The notes beneath the pieces are model-generated. The model did not search any database. It was not told the origin of the DNA and worked only from the letters and a program-made list of their open reading frames with translations. The translations under genes were made by a program, and so were the position numbers. This document shows, piece after piece, positions 1-12,805 of a DNA stretch of 64,000 nucleotides; the first letter of the stretch is position 1; every line of letters begins with the position of its first letter. This stretch comes from Hymenopus coronatus (Eukaryota; Arthropoda; Insecta; Mantodea; Hymenopodidae), in the NCBI GenBank assembly GCA_030762935.1, contig CM060900.1, positions 372,551,132 to 372,615,131 of the forward strand. The letters run 5' to 3'.

Positions 1-82
1 TCAACGAGCCATTTCTTAATATAACGTCCCCGATAAGGACATAGATATTAGAGGGGCTATACAAATGAAAAGAACAAAAAAA
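1..82 (+). mobile_element. SINE-C 3' fragment, cut by window edge
   Basis: This is the 3' part of the SINE-C family that is complete at 62251-62523. It keeps the run from the 'caacgag' block through 'ccccgata' and 'ggggctat..aaatgaaa' to an A-rich tail. The tRNA-like head would lie left of the window. The sequence is diverged from the better copies, so it is an older insertion. The call rests on alignment by eye to the other copies. Confidence 0.7.
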
Positions 83-354
83 CAGGGTTTAAGTTATGCC
101 ACACTTCGGCAGTTCGGCCATAAACTGGAAGAGATAAATACCCTGCCCATTCAATGGCCAAAATTATAAAGAGAGGTGCTCACGTTTCAGATTTGCAGAG
201 GAGGGAACGAGATTTGGTTAGTACCAACATAAAAAACTACAGTCTATTATGGGCCAAATTTAAGCCATGTACATAAGGAGCTGGAAAATGGATATGGGTT
301 GGTTTTTTGAAATGGCATAGTAACCTATAATTTTCACCAAGTCCTACAGTCCAA

Positions 355-415
355 GTACCGCCTGTGGTGCCATAAGTAGTTAAAGCGGGCGTTAAACACT
401 ACCAACAAAAAAAAA
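355..415 (+). mobile_element. SINE-A 3' tail fragment
   Basis: It carries the SINE-A terminal signature 'agcgggcgttaaacac' followed by an A-rich stretch, as at the 3' end of the complete copy at 18394-18639. The tRNA-like head is absent, so this is a 5'-truncated copy. Confidence 0.6.
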
Positions 416-1343
416 AATTACAATCCAAGTGCTCAAATAAAGCCGTATGGTTTTATCCACAGGGGGTTAAAAATAAGGGTGGCTTTTAAATTTTCTATTA
501 CCATATAATTCAAATTAAAGATTTAAGGCTATTTAATTTTAAGCTGAATGTAACCTATGAGTTTTCCAACTCCTTGCATAATTGTGCGATAGTTTGACCA
601 TATGGTTTAAACAGTGCAGATTTATACACAAGGGTTGGAAAATATGTTAAGAGGTAGTTTTTAAGAGCTGTAATATGTTGTTTTTTTTTTCTTCTATTTT
701 TTTTTTTTTTTTTTTTTTTTTTTTGCATCCTATAGTATAAGCGTACGAAGTTTCGTCTAAACAGCCCAAACAGTGTTGGCTTGTTGTATGTTAGAAGCTG
801 AAAATTGGGATAGAATATAAGGTTACCTTATCAGTTTTGTCAGTTTTCTAGAACCCAAATGTTAATGTTTTTGTTAATATCACTCATAAGTATAACTCGA
901 CAAACGTATGAAATAAGACGGAAATGTGGCGACATGAATGATTTACAACCTCCACAAAATAACTCAGTTGTAAAATATTTTAAGCCTCCCTATTTACCGC
1001 CTTGGGCTCTAAGTCATTAAAAATCTGCCATGTTTGCAACAAAGTGCCAAAAGTAGCCTCTAGTATCCATACAAAGTGAAAGGAAATTGAATTTCGTGAA
1101 ATGAATATGAAAAAGAGACTCCTAATATCCCAGGTTATAAAATTATTGAAAGATTATCTATTCTGTAACTGTTTGGAAGAGTATGGTTTTTCATTGGTAA
1201 ATGAATCATCAAAATTGTTTGAATAGTTTTTTAGACTATCCCCCCTTCATATATATATACACATTTTCTCTCTGTAATTTATTTTACAGAAAAAAATAAG
1301 GAAGTCGATATTACGGTTTTTCTTTTTTCTTTTTTTTTTTTTT
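416..1343. other. Unannotated AT-rich stretch with T tracts
   Basis: No coding or family signature was recognised. A long T-rich run at about 679-724 and another at about 1319-1343 look like poly(A) tails of minus-strand retroelements. The second directly abuts SINE-D. Confidence 0.5.
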
Positions 1344-1570
1344 AAACAGTAAGGGAGTCTGATCAGGACTCCGGTACTGTATCCCTATTTACATTTCCCC
1401 CCCGTAGGTTTTACTGATTACTGGTTTTACTGTTTCTTTTACAAACATATACACATTGCACAAACATATAACATCCATGCCCAAGGCAGGACTCGAACCC
1501 ACGATCCCCTGCCCATGAAGCACCAAAGCGAGACGCTTTAGCGAGCGTGGCCATGAGGACCGGCACGGTT
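1344..1570 (-). mobile_element. tRNA-derived SINE (SINE-D)
   Basis: Read on the minus strand, it begins with a tRNA-like head. An anticodon-arm-like segment is followed by a B box of the form 'gggttcgagtcc' (plus-strand 'ggactcgaaccca' near 1489-1501). A short unrelated body and a poly(A) tail (T run on the plus strand, ~1320-1343) follow. The 3' part contains a small inverted repeat, 'ggagtc' against 'gactcc'. It is the only copy of this family seen here. It is not a functional tRNA gene, because the acceptor stem does not pair and the body continues past the tRNA. Confidence 0.65.
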
Positions 1571-2139
1571 TGAGCGCTCTGTTTGATATAAAGCACTTTG
1601 GAAATGTTTATGACAGTCCTAAAATGTATTTACATGTGCGTTTGTGCTTTTTAGGCGTCATATTAAATCTTATGCCTTACATCGAAATTTTGGGTAATCA
1701 TTTGACTTTCTCTACCCATTAAATTTAGGTTCTCGGGTTATGATTACTATTCTACAAATATCCTAAAGAATATATATGAGTATATCCATGTTATCGAATA
1801 TACAAATCTAATACCTATGTATTACGAATATATATAGATTAAGTGAATCAGAATAAACTTTAAACCCGTTTGTATTAATTTATGTTGTCGATTTCTTTAG
1901 TGGAGCAAGTGTTTTCCGCCATGTTGTTAATCATTCGTAAGAAGTGGGAACTCATCTTGCGACAAGTGAAGAAGAATTGATGGAGACCTATTTTAATTAC
2001 AGCCCTATTTACGTAGGTACACAATAACCAGAGTTTAAAAACAACTACGACTCACTAAATAAAGTAAAAATTAACCGTCTCTACTTTGTAAAATAATACA
2101 GCTACCAATATTAGAAAATTTGATGTGTAAAATTACATG
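1571..2139. other. Unannotated AT-rich stretch
   Basis: AT-rich sequence with no recognisable gene, repeat family or strong inverted repeat. Confidence 0.5.
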
Positions 2140-2950
2140 GTTTTATACTTTCTTTACTAAGTATTCTGGAAGTACAGTGAAGGTATTGCATTCCATCCGA
2201 AAATTCCATAACGAGATTTCACCGGAAATACGTGGTTTGAGGACTGCAAACCCATCAATGCATTTGTGAAAAAAGGTCCATGTATAAGTGTGAGGAGGGG
2301 CGGCAACACCATTCAAAAATGGAAAGTCCATTAAATACTGAACCAGAGATTTAAGTTTAGTATCTTCTAAGAATGCGAAATGCAGATTTTCAGGAAAATC
2401 CAACTCGAAATGTTCCATTTTTTAAAACTGTCTCTAAAGATTTTGAATAAAGTAACTTATCTTAAAGATACTTACATAACTAAATGTGTCTCTTGAATTA
2501 GTTGAGAATAGCCTTTCAAGTCCTGATCATTCTGAATAACTGTTGCATGGCTGGTAAACCGTAAAATACAGACAAAGAGTTAAAACATTAAGATTCTCCT
2601 TAAAACAGAATTGATGTACCATACTTTTATAGAGCTCACCATTTCCGAGATATGCCATATTATTCGTTTTAAAATTACCAGTACTTATATTTTTCTAAAA
2701 TAGGAAGTCATTTCACACTTTTTCTCATCCTAGTCATGCAAAGGAAAGGGAGTTTAAATTGCATCACATAGAGATCGGCTTTTTAGAGCTTTGACTAGCA
2801 CCTTAGCCTAATATAACCCCTTATTTCCCCTGTGTTTAGCAGGAACTAAGTAACACATTACTGATAATGTTTATCGGTATTACTCGAAAAAGAAAGACGA
2901 ATTAAACTTTGGATTAATTTGTTGTAAAATAGAGAGAGCAATGTGAAATG
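2140..2950 (-). mobile_element. Repeat family F, copy 1 (near full length)
   Basis: Read on the minus strand, it follows the F layout from end to end. The 5' motif 'cacattgctctctcta' comes first, then 'tacggtttaccag', a diverged CA-rich spot, and the 3' block 'ggaatgcaatacctt'. The same order is seen in the copies at 42715, 47850 and 60090. It has a 91-codon open stretch (2143-2418) that does not stay open in the other copies, so the family is judged non-coding. The terminal hairpin is degraded in this copy. The class of element is unknown. Confidence 0.7.
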
Positions 2951-5090
2951 TACATTTCAGCTTTTTATATCTTTAGTCTCTTATTACTGGGTATAAAAAT
3001 TGCCTTACGAGACTATTTTCCTACCTACTTCATTTAAATCACGATAAATATTTCCGGAAACATCAACATTACGCATTTCACAATTGATACAAAGAGTAAA
3101 GTGATACTCGAAAATGCTATACGCTGTTAGTGATGCATGCTTTTCCACGACATTGCGAGAAACAACTGAAAATCGACAGGACTTTAAGAAAATGGGCTTA
3201 AACACGGAATATTTTGACCAATTAGAAACGGGTGTCTTGAAATGATCAATTCTACAAAAGTACGTGGAATAAATTGCATGTTTTAAAGATATCTACATTG
3301 TTTTGTGTGGTATATTTTCTCTACTGCTTAATGCTTACGATATGTAAGATTATATACAGTATAAAATTGTAAGCTTTTTGTTACTTTTATTTTATTTTTT
3401 TTTATTTTTTATTTTTTTTTTTTTTAGCTTTAAATAGCTCATTTGTGTATAGTTCATGTTTTTATTTTTACTTTTCGTTGTAATAACAAACTTCTGATAA
3501 CTACGTTCGTGGTATTTCTTCCATCAGTTTGTCGCTGTTCTTGAAGATACTCCACTTAGTTCCGCAGCTCTTGCAGCGCTATAATGTTGCTCAACAAGGA
3601 AATTAATTTTCGGTTTTTTGTACTTGTAATTTGTTCCTTTCAAATGATATAATAAATAGGTTAATGTTTACAAGGCAGTTTAATCTAACCACTCCACATA
3701 ATGTTTGTCTTACGTGCAACTTCACTTCTTTCCTGACTCGGGAACCGACATTTGTTCTTTGGCTAGGGTTTGAGTGCCAGATATTTTACATCGAATCAGT
3801 ATAAGATGGATACATATGGTGAGTGTCTGCCAGCCACTCGGGAAAAATTCCTCAGGTTTCCGCTCACTTTCTTAAAGCCTATAAGAGATTAGTGCAACTG
3901 GTTAAGTGTGGAACGCTAACTTTTATAGGGTTTTGCCTACATTAAAGAGATAAAAACAATAGAAAGTCAAAAATGTTAATATTTTCTCCAGCCTGTACGC
4001 AGTAGAGCAATTAAAACTGTGTCCTGAAGCACATATACACGTGGAACAATCTCTGAAAGAAAATTTAAACCCTTTTAAAACATATGCTGGGAAAGGAAAC
4101 GGCAATGGTTGGTGTTTGCTACTGAATGTATTATATTCAGGATTAAACTAACTCTAATGAAATTTAAATTGTATTTTCTTGCTAAAATGAATGTCCGAAA
4201 AATCTGAATGCTTTGCATATGTCCTCGGACTTATAAATCCTAACAGGTTCATTTATATACGGTCGTCAGATTTATTAAGCCTTTACCGCTAGTCGTGAAT
4301 CCGCGCATGATAGCGAGTTTATCACGCATTGCGTCTTGCAGAGAACTAGCAAACTATGAGCACAAGAGGTGGATGCCAACATTTTCGAGGTCACATTGGT
4401 GAAACAGAACATCTATCGTACCTTTCCAATATTTATATTTGGAACATCCGCTTACGTCTCGTAAACTGCAATCAGCATTTTCTGATATGCAGCTCAAATA
4501 ACCGGGCGGTTATGGAAACCTGAAGGGCTTTAATGCCAAAACTTCCCCATTAAAATAAACGCTTGTTCATACTCTTTGCAGCAGTAAATGAAAACTGATC
4601 TACACAGAATAAATTAAGAAAACACAACAAACTAAAGAACGCACAAAAGGTCCTGGTAAAAAGCAGTTCTGTACCGACCAATACATCAATCTGTTTACGA
4701 AGTCGGCAATGCATACAGTATAAGGTTCAATTCCACACCTACCCTTTGAGACAAGGGGCTCGCCTGAATTAATGACATCATGCATTTAAATCCATTAGTG
4801 CCAGATGTCAAATGTATTAATCACCGTTATACTGCTTGTCTTGAAGCTATGTCAAATTAGGCAGCACGGATTTCCAAGGAATACTCCACCCGCTTGAGAT
4901 TGCAATTTGTTCGCGACTCGTGCATAGTGCTTGTCAGAATTTGGACTTTTTATGGCTCAAAGTGGTATTCAGAACAGGTTTTGAGCGTTGAAAATTTCTA
5001 AGGTCAGACTTTAGCTCAGCACGTGGAAGGAACAAAAGAATGGGAAAACAAAAATCTGAGAGATCGAAAGACTTGTGGTTTTGTGGCTGG
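2951..5090. other. Unannotated AT-rich stretch
   Basis: Nothing recognisable beyond a poly(T)-rich run near 3388-3425. Short open frames here are of the length expected by chance at this base composition. Confidence 0.5.
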
Positions 5091-5690
5091 AACCGAGCGG
5101 GATGGCTCAGGCGGTTTCGTCTGTGGCCTGCATTCGGGAGGTTGCGGATTCTTTTTCCGTGGCCGGCCTACCTGACCCGTGGGGTTTCTCGGGGATTTCC
5201 TAGGGTTTGCCAGTCGAATGCTAGGTAGCTTATTTCATCCCTTGAATTTGTAATCTCTCCATTTGTTTCCATTGTCATTTCTTTCATTGTTTTTCTGTCT
5301 TTCAGGATTGGAAATGTCGACGATGGTGCTCGGTACGGCGTGGCAGGGAAAAAAGATGCTCAATGTGACTATCTCCGTCTACCGACTTCGGCTGGTTGCC
5401 GGGATCAGAACCGCTCTTGGCGGTGGCGTTGGACCCTGTGTGGATGCGGGGGCCCGGTCCGCTGGTCCGAAAGTCAGGGTGCTTCAATCTGGAAATTATA
5501 TGGACCCTGTCATTGGTGTGCTGTGCTTCCTGGTTCCGGCCACCCAGTATATACTTTCATCTCATCCCTGCTCCTCGGGCGCCCTCTGGTGGGGCGTAGG
5601 TACAATAACCTTAGGTTCGATACCGAGTTCCCTCCGATCGTATATTTTGCTATCCTTTGTGGGTGGTTTCGCATACTGTGAAACTCAAAT
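5091..5690 (+). mobile_element. Long SINE-like element (SINE-G) with GC-rich body
   Basis: The head 'gagcgggatggctcagg' is an A-box-like tRNA start, followed by a degenerate B box near 5145. A pyrimidine-rich stretch (5240-5305) and a GC-rich body then lead to a 3' module (about 5485-5640). That module recurs at 6507-6655, including 'gcttcaatctgg', a 'ccggcc' block and a 'ctcatc' block. A 145-codon open frame (5263-5700) overlaps frames of 113 and 67 codons in the other phases, which is what a stop-poor GC-rich repeat gives. It is therefore not called a gene. Head and body may be two elements side by side. Confidence 0.6.
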
Positions 5691-6247
5691 ACATGCATAA
5701 TTCAACCACTATCACAAGTAGATTTCGTCTTGTCATCGACTATTGCAGAACTAGGAGTATCACTTATTTGTAATGCTCGTAAAAAGTAATCAAAGTAAAC
5801 TTGTTCTGGAGTAACAAAAATGAAAGGGCTATTTCTGATATGCTGTGCCGTAAACTGCTGTTCATACCAAGGACGCTGCACAGCCACTTTAGCCTGGCTC
5901 TAGAGTCTAGACTACCGTCAGTTACAAAAGTGTGCCTCTATTGCGTGCGAAGATTTAATGAACCTTGATATTTTATTGAATATAATATTTAGGCTATACT
6001 TTTTTTTTTAACATAGCCATCTTTGCGCCCAAAGTAATGTGATTTTGTTTTGTAGACGTCCAATAATTCAACTTTGGTTTTAGATACTCAATGTTCTGTT
6101 TAGAAATTTAAAACCGAGAAACAAATACCTCCTTTATCAACCAGCGTAGATTATAAAGCTGCGTAACTGCATCCACGGTTTAGTTTTACCTTCAACAATT
6201 CACAGAATGCGAAAGAGCCACTAAAACTGTGTCATGTAATGCAGTTA
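5691..6247. other. Unannotated spacer between two SINE-G copies
   Basis: AT-rich, no recognisable feature; a short T run lies at about 6000-6009. Confidence 0.45.
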
Positions 6248-6660
6248 TGTTCCTTAATCGTGCTAGGTGACGCAGCGGTAACATGTGTGACTCGCATTTC
6301 GGAATCCCAATTTGATACCCGACGACCATAGTTTTTTTTCGGGTCGCAAGGCAAATCTTGAAGTGGTTTCATCCCCCGCACTTCCTGTGCCCACCATGTC
6401 GTTCTATTTACCATGTCCTTACTCCTTTACGCCATTGTGTGTTTTAGGTTGCAGGTGTAGCAGATATGCGGGATGGGGTACTATGATTTTCTATCTGTGC
6501 GACAATCGGAACGCTTCAATCTGGTAACTATAGGGATATAGATATGCTGTTTGTCCTAATTCCGGCCGGCCGGTGTCTCCTCTCATCTCACCCTACCCAG
6601 GGGCGCACATTCGTGGGGCATAGATACAAAAACCGCTCTGGATCAGGGTAGATTCCAACA
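6248..6660 (+). mobile_element. SINE-G, second copy
   Basis: A tRNA-like head ('gcagcggtaac', then 'tttgatacccg' as a decayed B box) is followed by a shorter body. The 3' module at 6507-6655 is shared with 5485-5640. The copy is diverged and carries no clear target-site duplication. Confidence 0.55.
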
Positions 6661-7371
6661 GTATTTGTCCTATTCTATGCTCCTCCTATTATATGCATTC
6701 CAATTTTCGATAAATCACTTCATTACATACAATTAAGATAAAAAGTTGTGACTTTCTTACCATTTAGTAACTTATGTGCCTACTTAAATACTGTGAGTTT
6801 TCTCACAGCATCGTCTTACAAACATTTCCTGTCTATTCCTCAATTACTGTTCGTTACTTATTATTTTATTCCATGCCAATTGATTTTCATAAACCTTCGC
6901 AAAACATCTCAAAAACTATAATCGAGAGGAGTAATTTTTGTAAAGCTTTGAAATACTAGTATGAATCATGTACCACTAAAACTCTTGTGATATATTTATA
7001 AGCACATTGTTTAAAAAGGTTTTGATGCCGTAATAAAATGGCATTTAGAGCTCTACATCTCCTCAAAGCAGGGCTATAAAGACAACTAAAATGGGATTTG
7101 GAAAAGCATACTTTCCACGTTTATTACTCAATAAATCACCCTGATATTTTTATTGCCTGGTAGTCGGATATTAAGCGATGAAAACATTTTCAGAGACAAC
7201 CCCAAGAAAATTGGATCGATATTAGAAATGTTGCCATTAGCGTAGAAATTGTACGGATGTTAAAGCGATGTTGGGAACTAATGAATGCTAGCAGCTCGGA
7301 ATATTCGCGTCTCTGAGAATATATACATTATATTTGTTAGCCTTTTAAGAAACTACACTCACCCACGTAAT
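6661..7371. other. Unannotated AT-rich stretch
   Basis: No recognisable gene or repeat family. Confidence 0.45.
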
Positions 7372-7920
7372 AAAAAATCTTTGCGTTTCATTCACATGAC
7401 TTTCTCTAGCTTTTACACACACAGCTTTCCTTACAAAAGATTATTCTTTTACCTACGACATGCTAATCAAGGTAAACATTAGCAGAAATTGCCTTATTAC
7501 CTGATTCCTGGTAAGCAGAAAGGATATAAGGGAAATCGCTAGGATAAATCGATATTCAAATCGTTTTAACAGCTGGTCCTATGTGAAGCAATTGAAGTTC
7601 AGTTCGCTTTGCATGGCCTGCAGTAAAACAAGAGAGATGAAACGAAACTTCACTTCCCGTTTGAAAAAGTTTAAGTACTTTAAAATTAAAACCAATAACA
7701 AGGAATATCTCAGAAACGGACAGCCCTACGTATGCGACATAAATTGTGTGTTTTAACAAGATCCACACACACACAGACCGTTTTCTAAAAATGCTTTTTT
7801 CGGAATCAGGTACCCCAAAATATATTTTCTGCGAAATCTCGACATGGAATTTTGGCTGGAATACAATATCTTCTCTAGCTACTGTGTTTATTGTATGTAC
7901 ATACGTGCTAGAGAAATTAA
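7372..7920 (+). mobile_element. Repeat family F, copy 2 (internally deleted)
   Basis: It starts with 'tttcattcacatgactttctc', shared with the F copies at 42720, 47850 and 58655. It continues through 'aaaaccaataacaaggaat' and 'attgtgtgttttaac', then jumps to 'ccacacacacacag' and the 3' block 'ggaatacaatatcttctc'. About 270 bp present in copies 3 to 5 are missing. The end is a clean hairpin: 'ttctctagc' (7871-7879) pairs with 'gctagagaa' (7907-7915). The 88-codon open frame over the 3' part is not shared in frame by the other copies. Confidence 0.75.
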
Positions 7921-9334
7921 AAAGGGAAGAGATCGAAAGAGATGCACGTGGTATTAGATTGTGTGAACGTCATGCATTGGAACCCAGATCTGGACTCATC
8001 CGTTCGCGGTAGGTCAAATAGGTTTTGCCGAAGAAGAGTTGCAGGAAGCTCAGACTGAAATCACTTCTATTTTTAAGTTAAAATTTAAATGGTATAACTA
8101 ATACACTCACTCTTATCATTCAAGGGAGTTTGGCATACTCTTGCTGCCTCTAATATTCATACATTTCTGCAATTGCTTCTGAAATTAACCAATACTCTTA
8201 ACAGTTCCATTATAAAATGTTAGAAGTTTCTTCACAAATACTGCATTCCAATTCCTCTAAAATGTGTGGTTTTGTGTTTGTAAGTTTTGTCTTTTAATGT
8301 TCCATAGATCATGGTCGATTAAGTCAGGACCCTGAAGTGTATTATGTTTTCATCATTAGTTGTAGTATATAGTGTGACGACGTCTAGCTGGAACTTATGA
8401 TATTCCGTTAATCCTCATCCCTCAAGAAATAGAGCTTATACTTCCATCGCAGCTTATAGTGCATCGTGTAATTAGTACTACTATTTATTCATTCTCATGA
8501 AACACATTAGGCTTCTTAGTAACACACTTCTCGTTGTTTCATTTATTAAAGGGAGGATCCATGAAAATCAGTTCTGCCTAACTTTAAGCGAAAGAGGAGC
8601 GGGTGGATTTACCACCACACACTGCTCGCGGAGCTATGGGTCATGCGTGTGCTCATGATAGCCATAAAAAGCCACTGTGATGTTTCGTTACCTTGGAACT
8701 GCTATTGTCATCAGCCGACACTGTGTTTGTGAGTTAAAAGTGCTGCATGCTCTTTATGGACGACTACAAGCACATATGGAGAAAGAGGGGTAAAGCGACA
8801 AGGTGACGTCATTATTTCGTAAGAGAAGAGGTAGTGCTTTGTTAATGAAAATTCTAATTAATCATATTTCATCTGTAAAATATTTTAATACACAAATGTG
8901 TTCAAACAGTGTAAACATCAGTAGGAGCACATTGATTTCATTTGGACGTCTACACGTTCAATACCTAATAAAACAATAGGAAGGCGAGTGAAGTTTCAAA
9001 ATAAAATTGCTTCAGTGCAGTCTCACAAAATATATCATCTTTGGCTGAAACACTCGCACACATATTTGTATATTAAAGATATTTTAAAAAGGTGTGTACA
9101 TTGAAAACTACAGCTTTCATACACTACATGAAATATTGTCTGAATTGTTTTCATTTGGAAGCTAAAATAGTGTGTGCATTATAAAAGAATTATGAGTCAG
9201 CTGGATATTGTGCGGCTTTTGAAAATTATTGTCCTACCGATTGAACGATCAAAGATCAATGTTCGCTTTTGGTTCATATTTTTAGCATATCTTTTATACC
9301 TATATAGGTGGAACATTTTTTCATCGCCAAGCAA
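7921..9334. other. Unannotated AT-rich stretch
   Basis: No recognisable feature. A slightly GC-richer patch at about 8570-8800 has no frame or family that could be identified. Confidence 0.45.
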
Positions 9335-9402
9335 AAAATCGCCTGCGGTGCCATGGTAGTAAAAGCGGCGTTAAACACTATCAAAAAATCCCCAAACAAA
9401 AT
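9335..9402 (+). mobile_element. SINE-A 3' tail fragment
   Basis: It carries 'ggtgccatggtagtaaaagc' and 'gttaaacactatc' followed by an A-rich tail, matching the SINE-A 3' terminus at 18596-18639. The head is missing. Confidence 0.65.
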
Positions 9403-10363
9403 GAAACTATCGTTAAGTCCTCCGGTATACATATTATTGATATCTGTTGCCGGGTAAGGGATAAGTTGTTTGAAAATCTTGGAGGAGTAATACATGTATC
9501 CACATGATTTTGCTGCTGCAGCAACTTCATAACGGCTAAAAACAGCAATAGTATATTTGAGAGTCAATGAGAGACGTCTAAGTAATCTTCGGACTAATTT
9601 TCTAAACAATATCTAAGCATACTCTATTTGTTTTGTAATTACTTGATGCTAAACAAAAAGTGCTTATCAATTTGTGAAACGTGTGTCCATCTTGAATGTT
9701 AATGCGTTCTGATAACATCATTTCCTTATTGGCCGAGTATTCAGCCAAGAATCATTTTTAATACTCAATGTGGAATAGCATTCTCGAGCTCAGGTGTATT
9801 TAAATTAACATACAGAATTCCTCCACTTAAAGAATGCATCGTATAATACCACCTGGTAAGGTGTGAATTTCAGTCATCACTAACCCAATCAGCCGGCACT
9901 ATTACCGTGACTGATTTAGTAGCGGAGCCGAGTAACTTTATTGAACTCATGAAATGTTAATGGTATTGATTAAAATGTCTGCTACATTATTAAACTGGAG
10001 ATCTAGGGATAAACAACTCCAGATAAAATACTCTGAATGGTAAAGCCGCTGTGTATTTCTAAATATAAATATTTAAATATAATTTAAATTATTATTTTAA
10101 TATATTTAAATATTATGGATTTATTATTTTTTCAGGCTCTATATGATTTATACCTTTAATTTCGGAATAGATCTTGTTCAATTTGTAATTATTTCTTCAG
10201 CATCCATTGGTGCTATTGATGGTCTTAATCAGTTTGCTGTTTAGTGTTTCCTTCTTTTCTCCTTCCAATTTTATATTTTGTGGGTAGCAATACACCACAG
10301 TAGCGCTATGGTAATGGAACAGAAATGCCTTGAAACATAGGCATAAGGGAAAATAAAATAGAG
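9403..10363. other. Unannotated stretch with AT palindromes
   Basis: No gene seen. At about 10057-10128 there is a dense run of overlapping A/T palindromes such as 'tttaaat' and 'atatttaaatat'. Confidence 0.45.
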
Positions 10364-10516
10364 GATGAGCATCACATTTTGGTCAGAATCTTTCGAGACA
10401 GGTTGCGCAGCGGCAGGTCTGTTTGCCTTTGTCGGCATTTTTCGGTGGGGCCACGCAACGTCCTTATTTCCCTTCACTATCTCCAAGGACGCTGACCAAA
10501 TTATAACAACACTCAT
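10364..10516. repeat. Imperfect fold-back (~35-bp arms)
   Basis: The arm at about 10364-10401 is matched in reverse complement by about 10477-10516. The perfect core is 'tttggtcag' (10378-10386) against 'ctgaccaaa' (10492-10500), with further matches on both sides. A weaker inner pair, 'gttgcg' against 'cgcaac', lies inside. Because of the symmetry, both strands carry a short open frame starting with a similar peptide (MSITFWSES on plus, MSVVIIWSAS on minus). It could be a decayed small inverted-repeat element or a hairpin RNA source. Confidence 0.5.
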
Positions 10517-12795
10517 TCTCCTCCCTGGTACATATTATATATTAAATTGAGATAATATGAAAAATCAGATAGTTGCAGCTGCGGCACGTTACGCTAAAAC
10601 TGTTATATAGAAAGATGCACATTTGTTATCAATCCGCCCATAAAATATAACTCTAGTAAATTATTTCTAAAATTCATCAATCACCTACTTTTGCACACCG
10701 TTTTACCGACGATTTAAAACTGATTTTTGCTATTACAACCAAAGCATTCTGCAAGTACTCACAACTTATTTTATGAAATTAAGTTAGTATTTGCAGGGAA
10801 AGTTAAAATGTGAACAGATTGTAAAGCGAACAGAGATAAGCATGTTGGTGCATCAGAATTCCTTAAAGCAGTAGATGCTAAGCAACAGAATACGGATGCG
10901 CAGTTTCCATATTAGTGCTCCACAGAGTGGTTCACCAATTATACATGTCCATCCCAGTACGACATTTCATGTATACAGAGTTATTGTACAGTATGAAATA
11001 ACGACGAGATGAAACATGCTATGCGACACGACTACCTTCTCATGTTAACACATATGTTGTAGAGCTGTGTTTTCAGCTGTATTCTGGTTACAATCAAACC
11101 AAAACAAACCGTTAAGTGACAGCGTTATGTTCCGCTAACACGGGAAAGGGGATATATTCAGATTCATCTTTATGGCGAATGGGAATGAAACACGGAAATG
11201 TCTCAAAATAGATGGGACACATTTTCAAAAATAACAATCCATACTAGTGAAGAATCCTTTTTAATCGTTTCTCTGCTAACGGCAGATATGTCGGAGCACT
11301 CCATTCCTTCATGGTCAACAACAGTCAATTTTGTTTTGTTTTCAGACCTGACATCCCTATATTCCGTTCCCTTAATCGTGCGTATGTGTGTATGAGAGAG
11401 AAAGAGAGAGAGAGAGTGAGTGAGAATGGCAGTATATTTTGATCTTGTGGTTCTTATTTAAAAGAAATAAAGAAGAAAAGGAAAGAGAAAATTGCTTATT
11501 TCTGGCGAAAATCATAGCAGCTCTACTGAATGGCGACGTGGATGACCCTATTACATTTCTGAGACAGTGGAATTTAAGAACAGGGCGTACTCTATTGCCA
11601 CACTGCAAACCCGGCTGTTTTCACCTGAATTCAGAGAGAGTCAATAGTACCCTATGTCAACACTCATTATAGATGGGCCTACCATTCATTCGGAATTTGG
11701 CTGCACATTCCTGATTTTGTTTTATCGTCCGGGGTTGAAAAATTCCGGGGCTTCGAAAATAAAACAGATTATTGCAATGATGATAAATTTGAAAAATTGT
11801 ACTTGTCTTTGGCATAAAAATGGGCAGAAGTAAATTGTGTTAAATATTTCTCACGTTAACAACTATAATATCGCAGTTGCTTTGTTTAGACAGGTGGCGA
11901 CCAGTTTTTGTATTTGGCGAGTCTGTATCCGGATAATACTGCTTGTGAGAAGGCATGATAAGCAATCGCAGTAGTTCCAGGACCTTCTGGTTCCTTGGAA
12001 GGAAGAATATTTCAGCCATATAATCCTTCGAATCTTGCGTTGATGACATCACCATGGAGAGATAATGTGAAAACACAAAAATATAATAAATACAAGATTT
12101 TGAAACATGTGGCGATTGTAAGATCGTGAGCAGTGCTCACAGCGTAATGCTGTTTACAAAAGGTAGGGACATATACACAAAAGAAAGTTGTACATGCAGC
12201 CTCATCATCAAATATTGCGGTTTACTTCATGAACTATAGATTATACTATTCTAAAATGCCCTGCTTCTTGTGTTGACCGGTTATATGCAGCCATGAATAA
12301 GTACTTATCTGTTTCACTTTATGTTTAGGAGAGCATTTATTGTACATTTTTTTCAAACATCCATTCATTCGTACTAGAAAATACGTAAAAAAGAACAATA
12401 CTTTGAAACACCATAAACCGGTAGTCAAGTTACTTATGGGAAAGACACAAGATAAGCAGTGGAAAATTAACATCCTGTAGCAAGTGTCCTGGATATCCTG
12501 GGTTTGGAGTGAAGAAAACAAATATTTGCCCTAGATTTGGTCTTCAGAAAGATGTTTCGCCAAAATATAGCTAGTGTCTATACTTCTCGGAAAATACAAA
12601 CAAGGCAAGCAATACAACCATGCGGCCTAATTTGCCCTTAAGGCTTTCAGCTTAGAGTTAACGAGATCTAAGTGGCCGAGTCAGCCCCAACGATTCTAAA
12701 TCGCAAAAATATGTGTCAGAAAATCATGCTCTATACACTTTCTCCATTCACAGCTTTAGCCTATGTACAAGCCGTTTTTTTCAACCTCCGATAGG
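10517..12795. other. Unannotated AT-rich stretch with a GA microsatellite
   Basis: A purine (GA)n run lies at about 11395-11425. No other feature was recognised; the short open frames lack any familiar motif. Confidence 0.45.
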
Positions 12796-12805
12796 CTATA
12801 AATAA

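Noticed and set aside
679..724. Poly(T) tract as a promoter or terminator element
   Set aside because: Most simply the poly(A) tail of a minus-strand retroelement or slippage; no transcription unit is next to it.
5263..5700. 145-codon plus-strand frame as a gene
   Set aside because: It lies in a GC-rich repeat with competing frames of 113 and 67 codons, has no recognised motif, and the 3' half is shared with another repeat copy.
9274..9609. 111-codon minus-strand frame
   Set aside because: Part of it is antisense to a SINE-A tail and the rest has no recognised motif.
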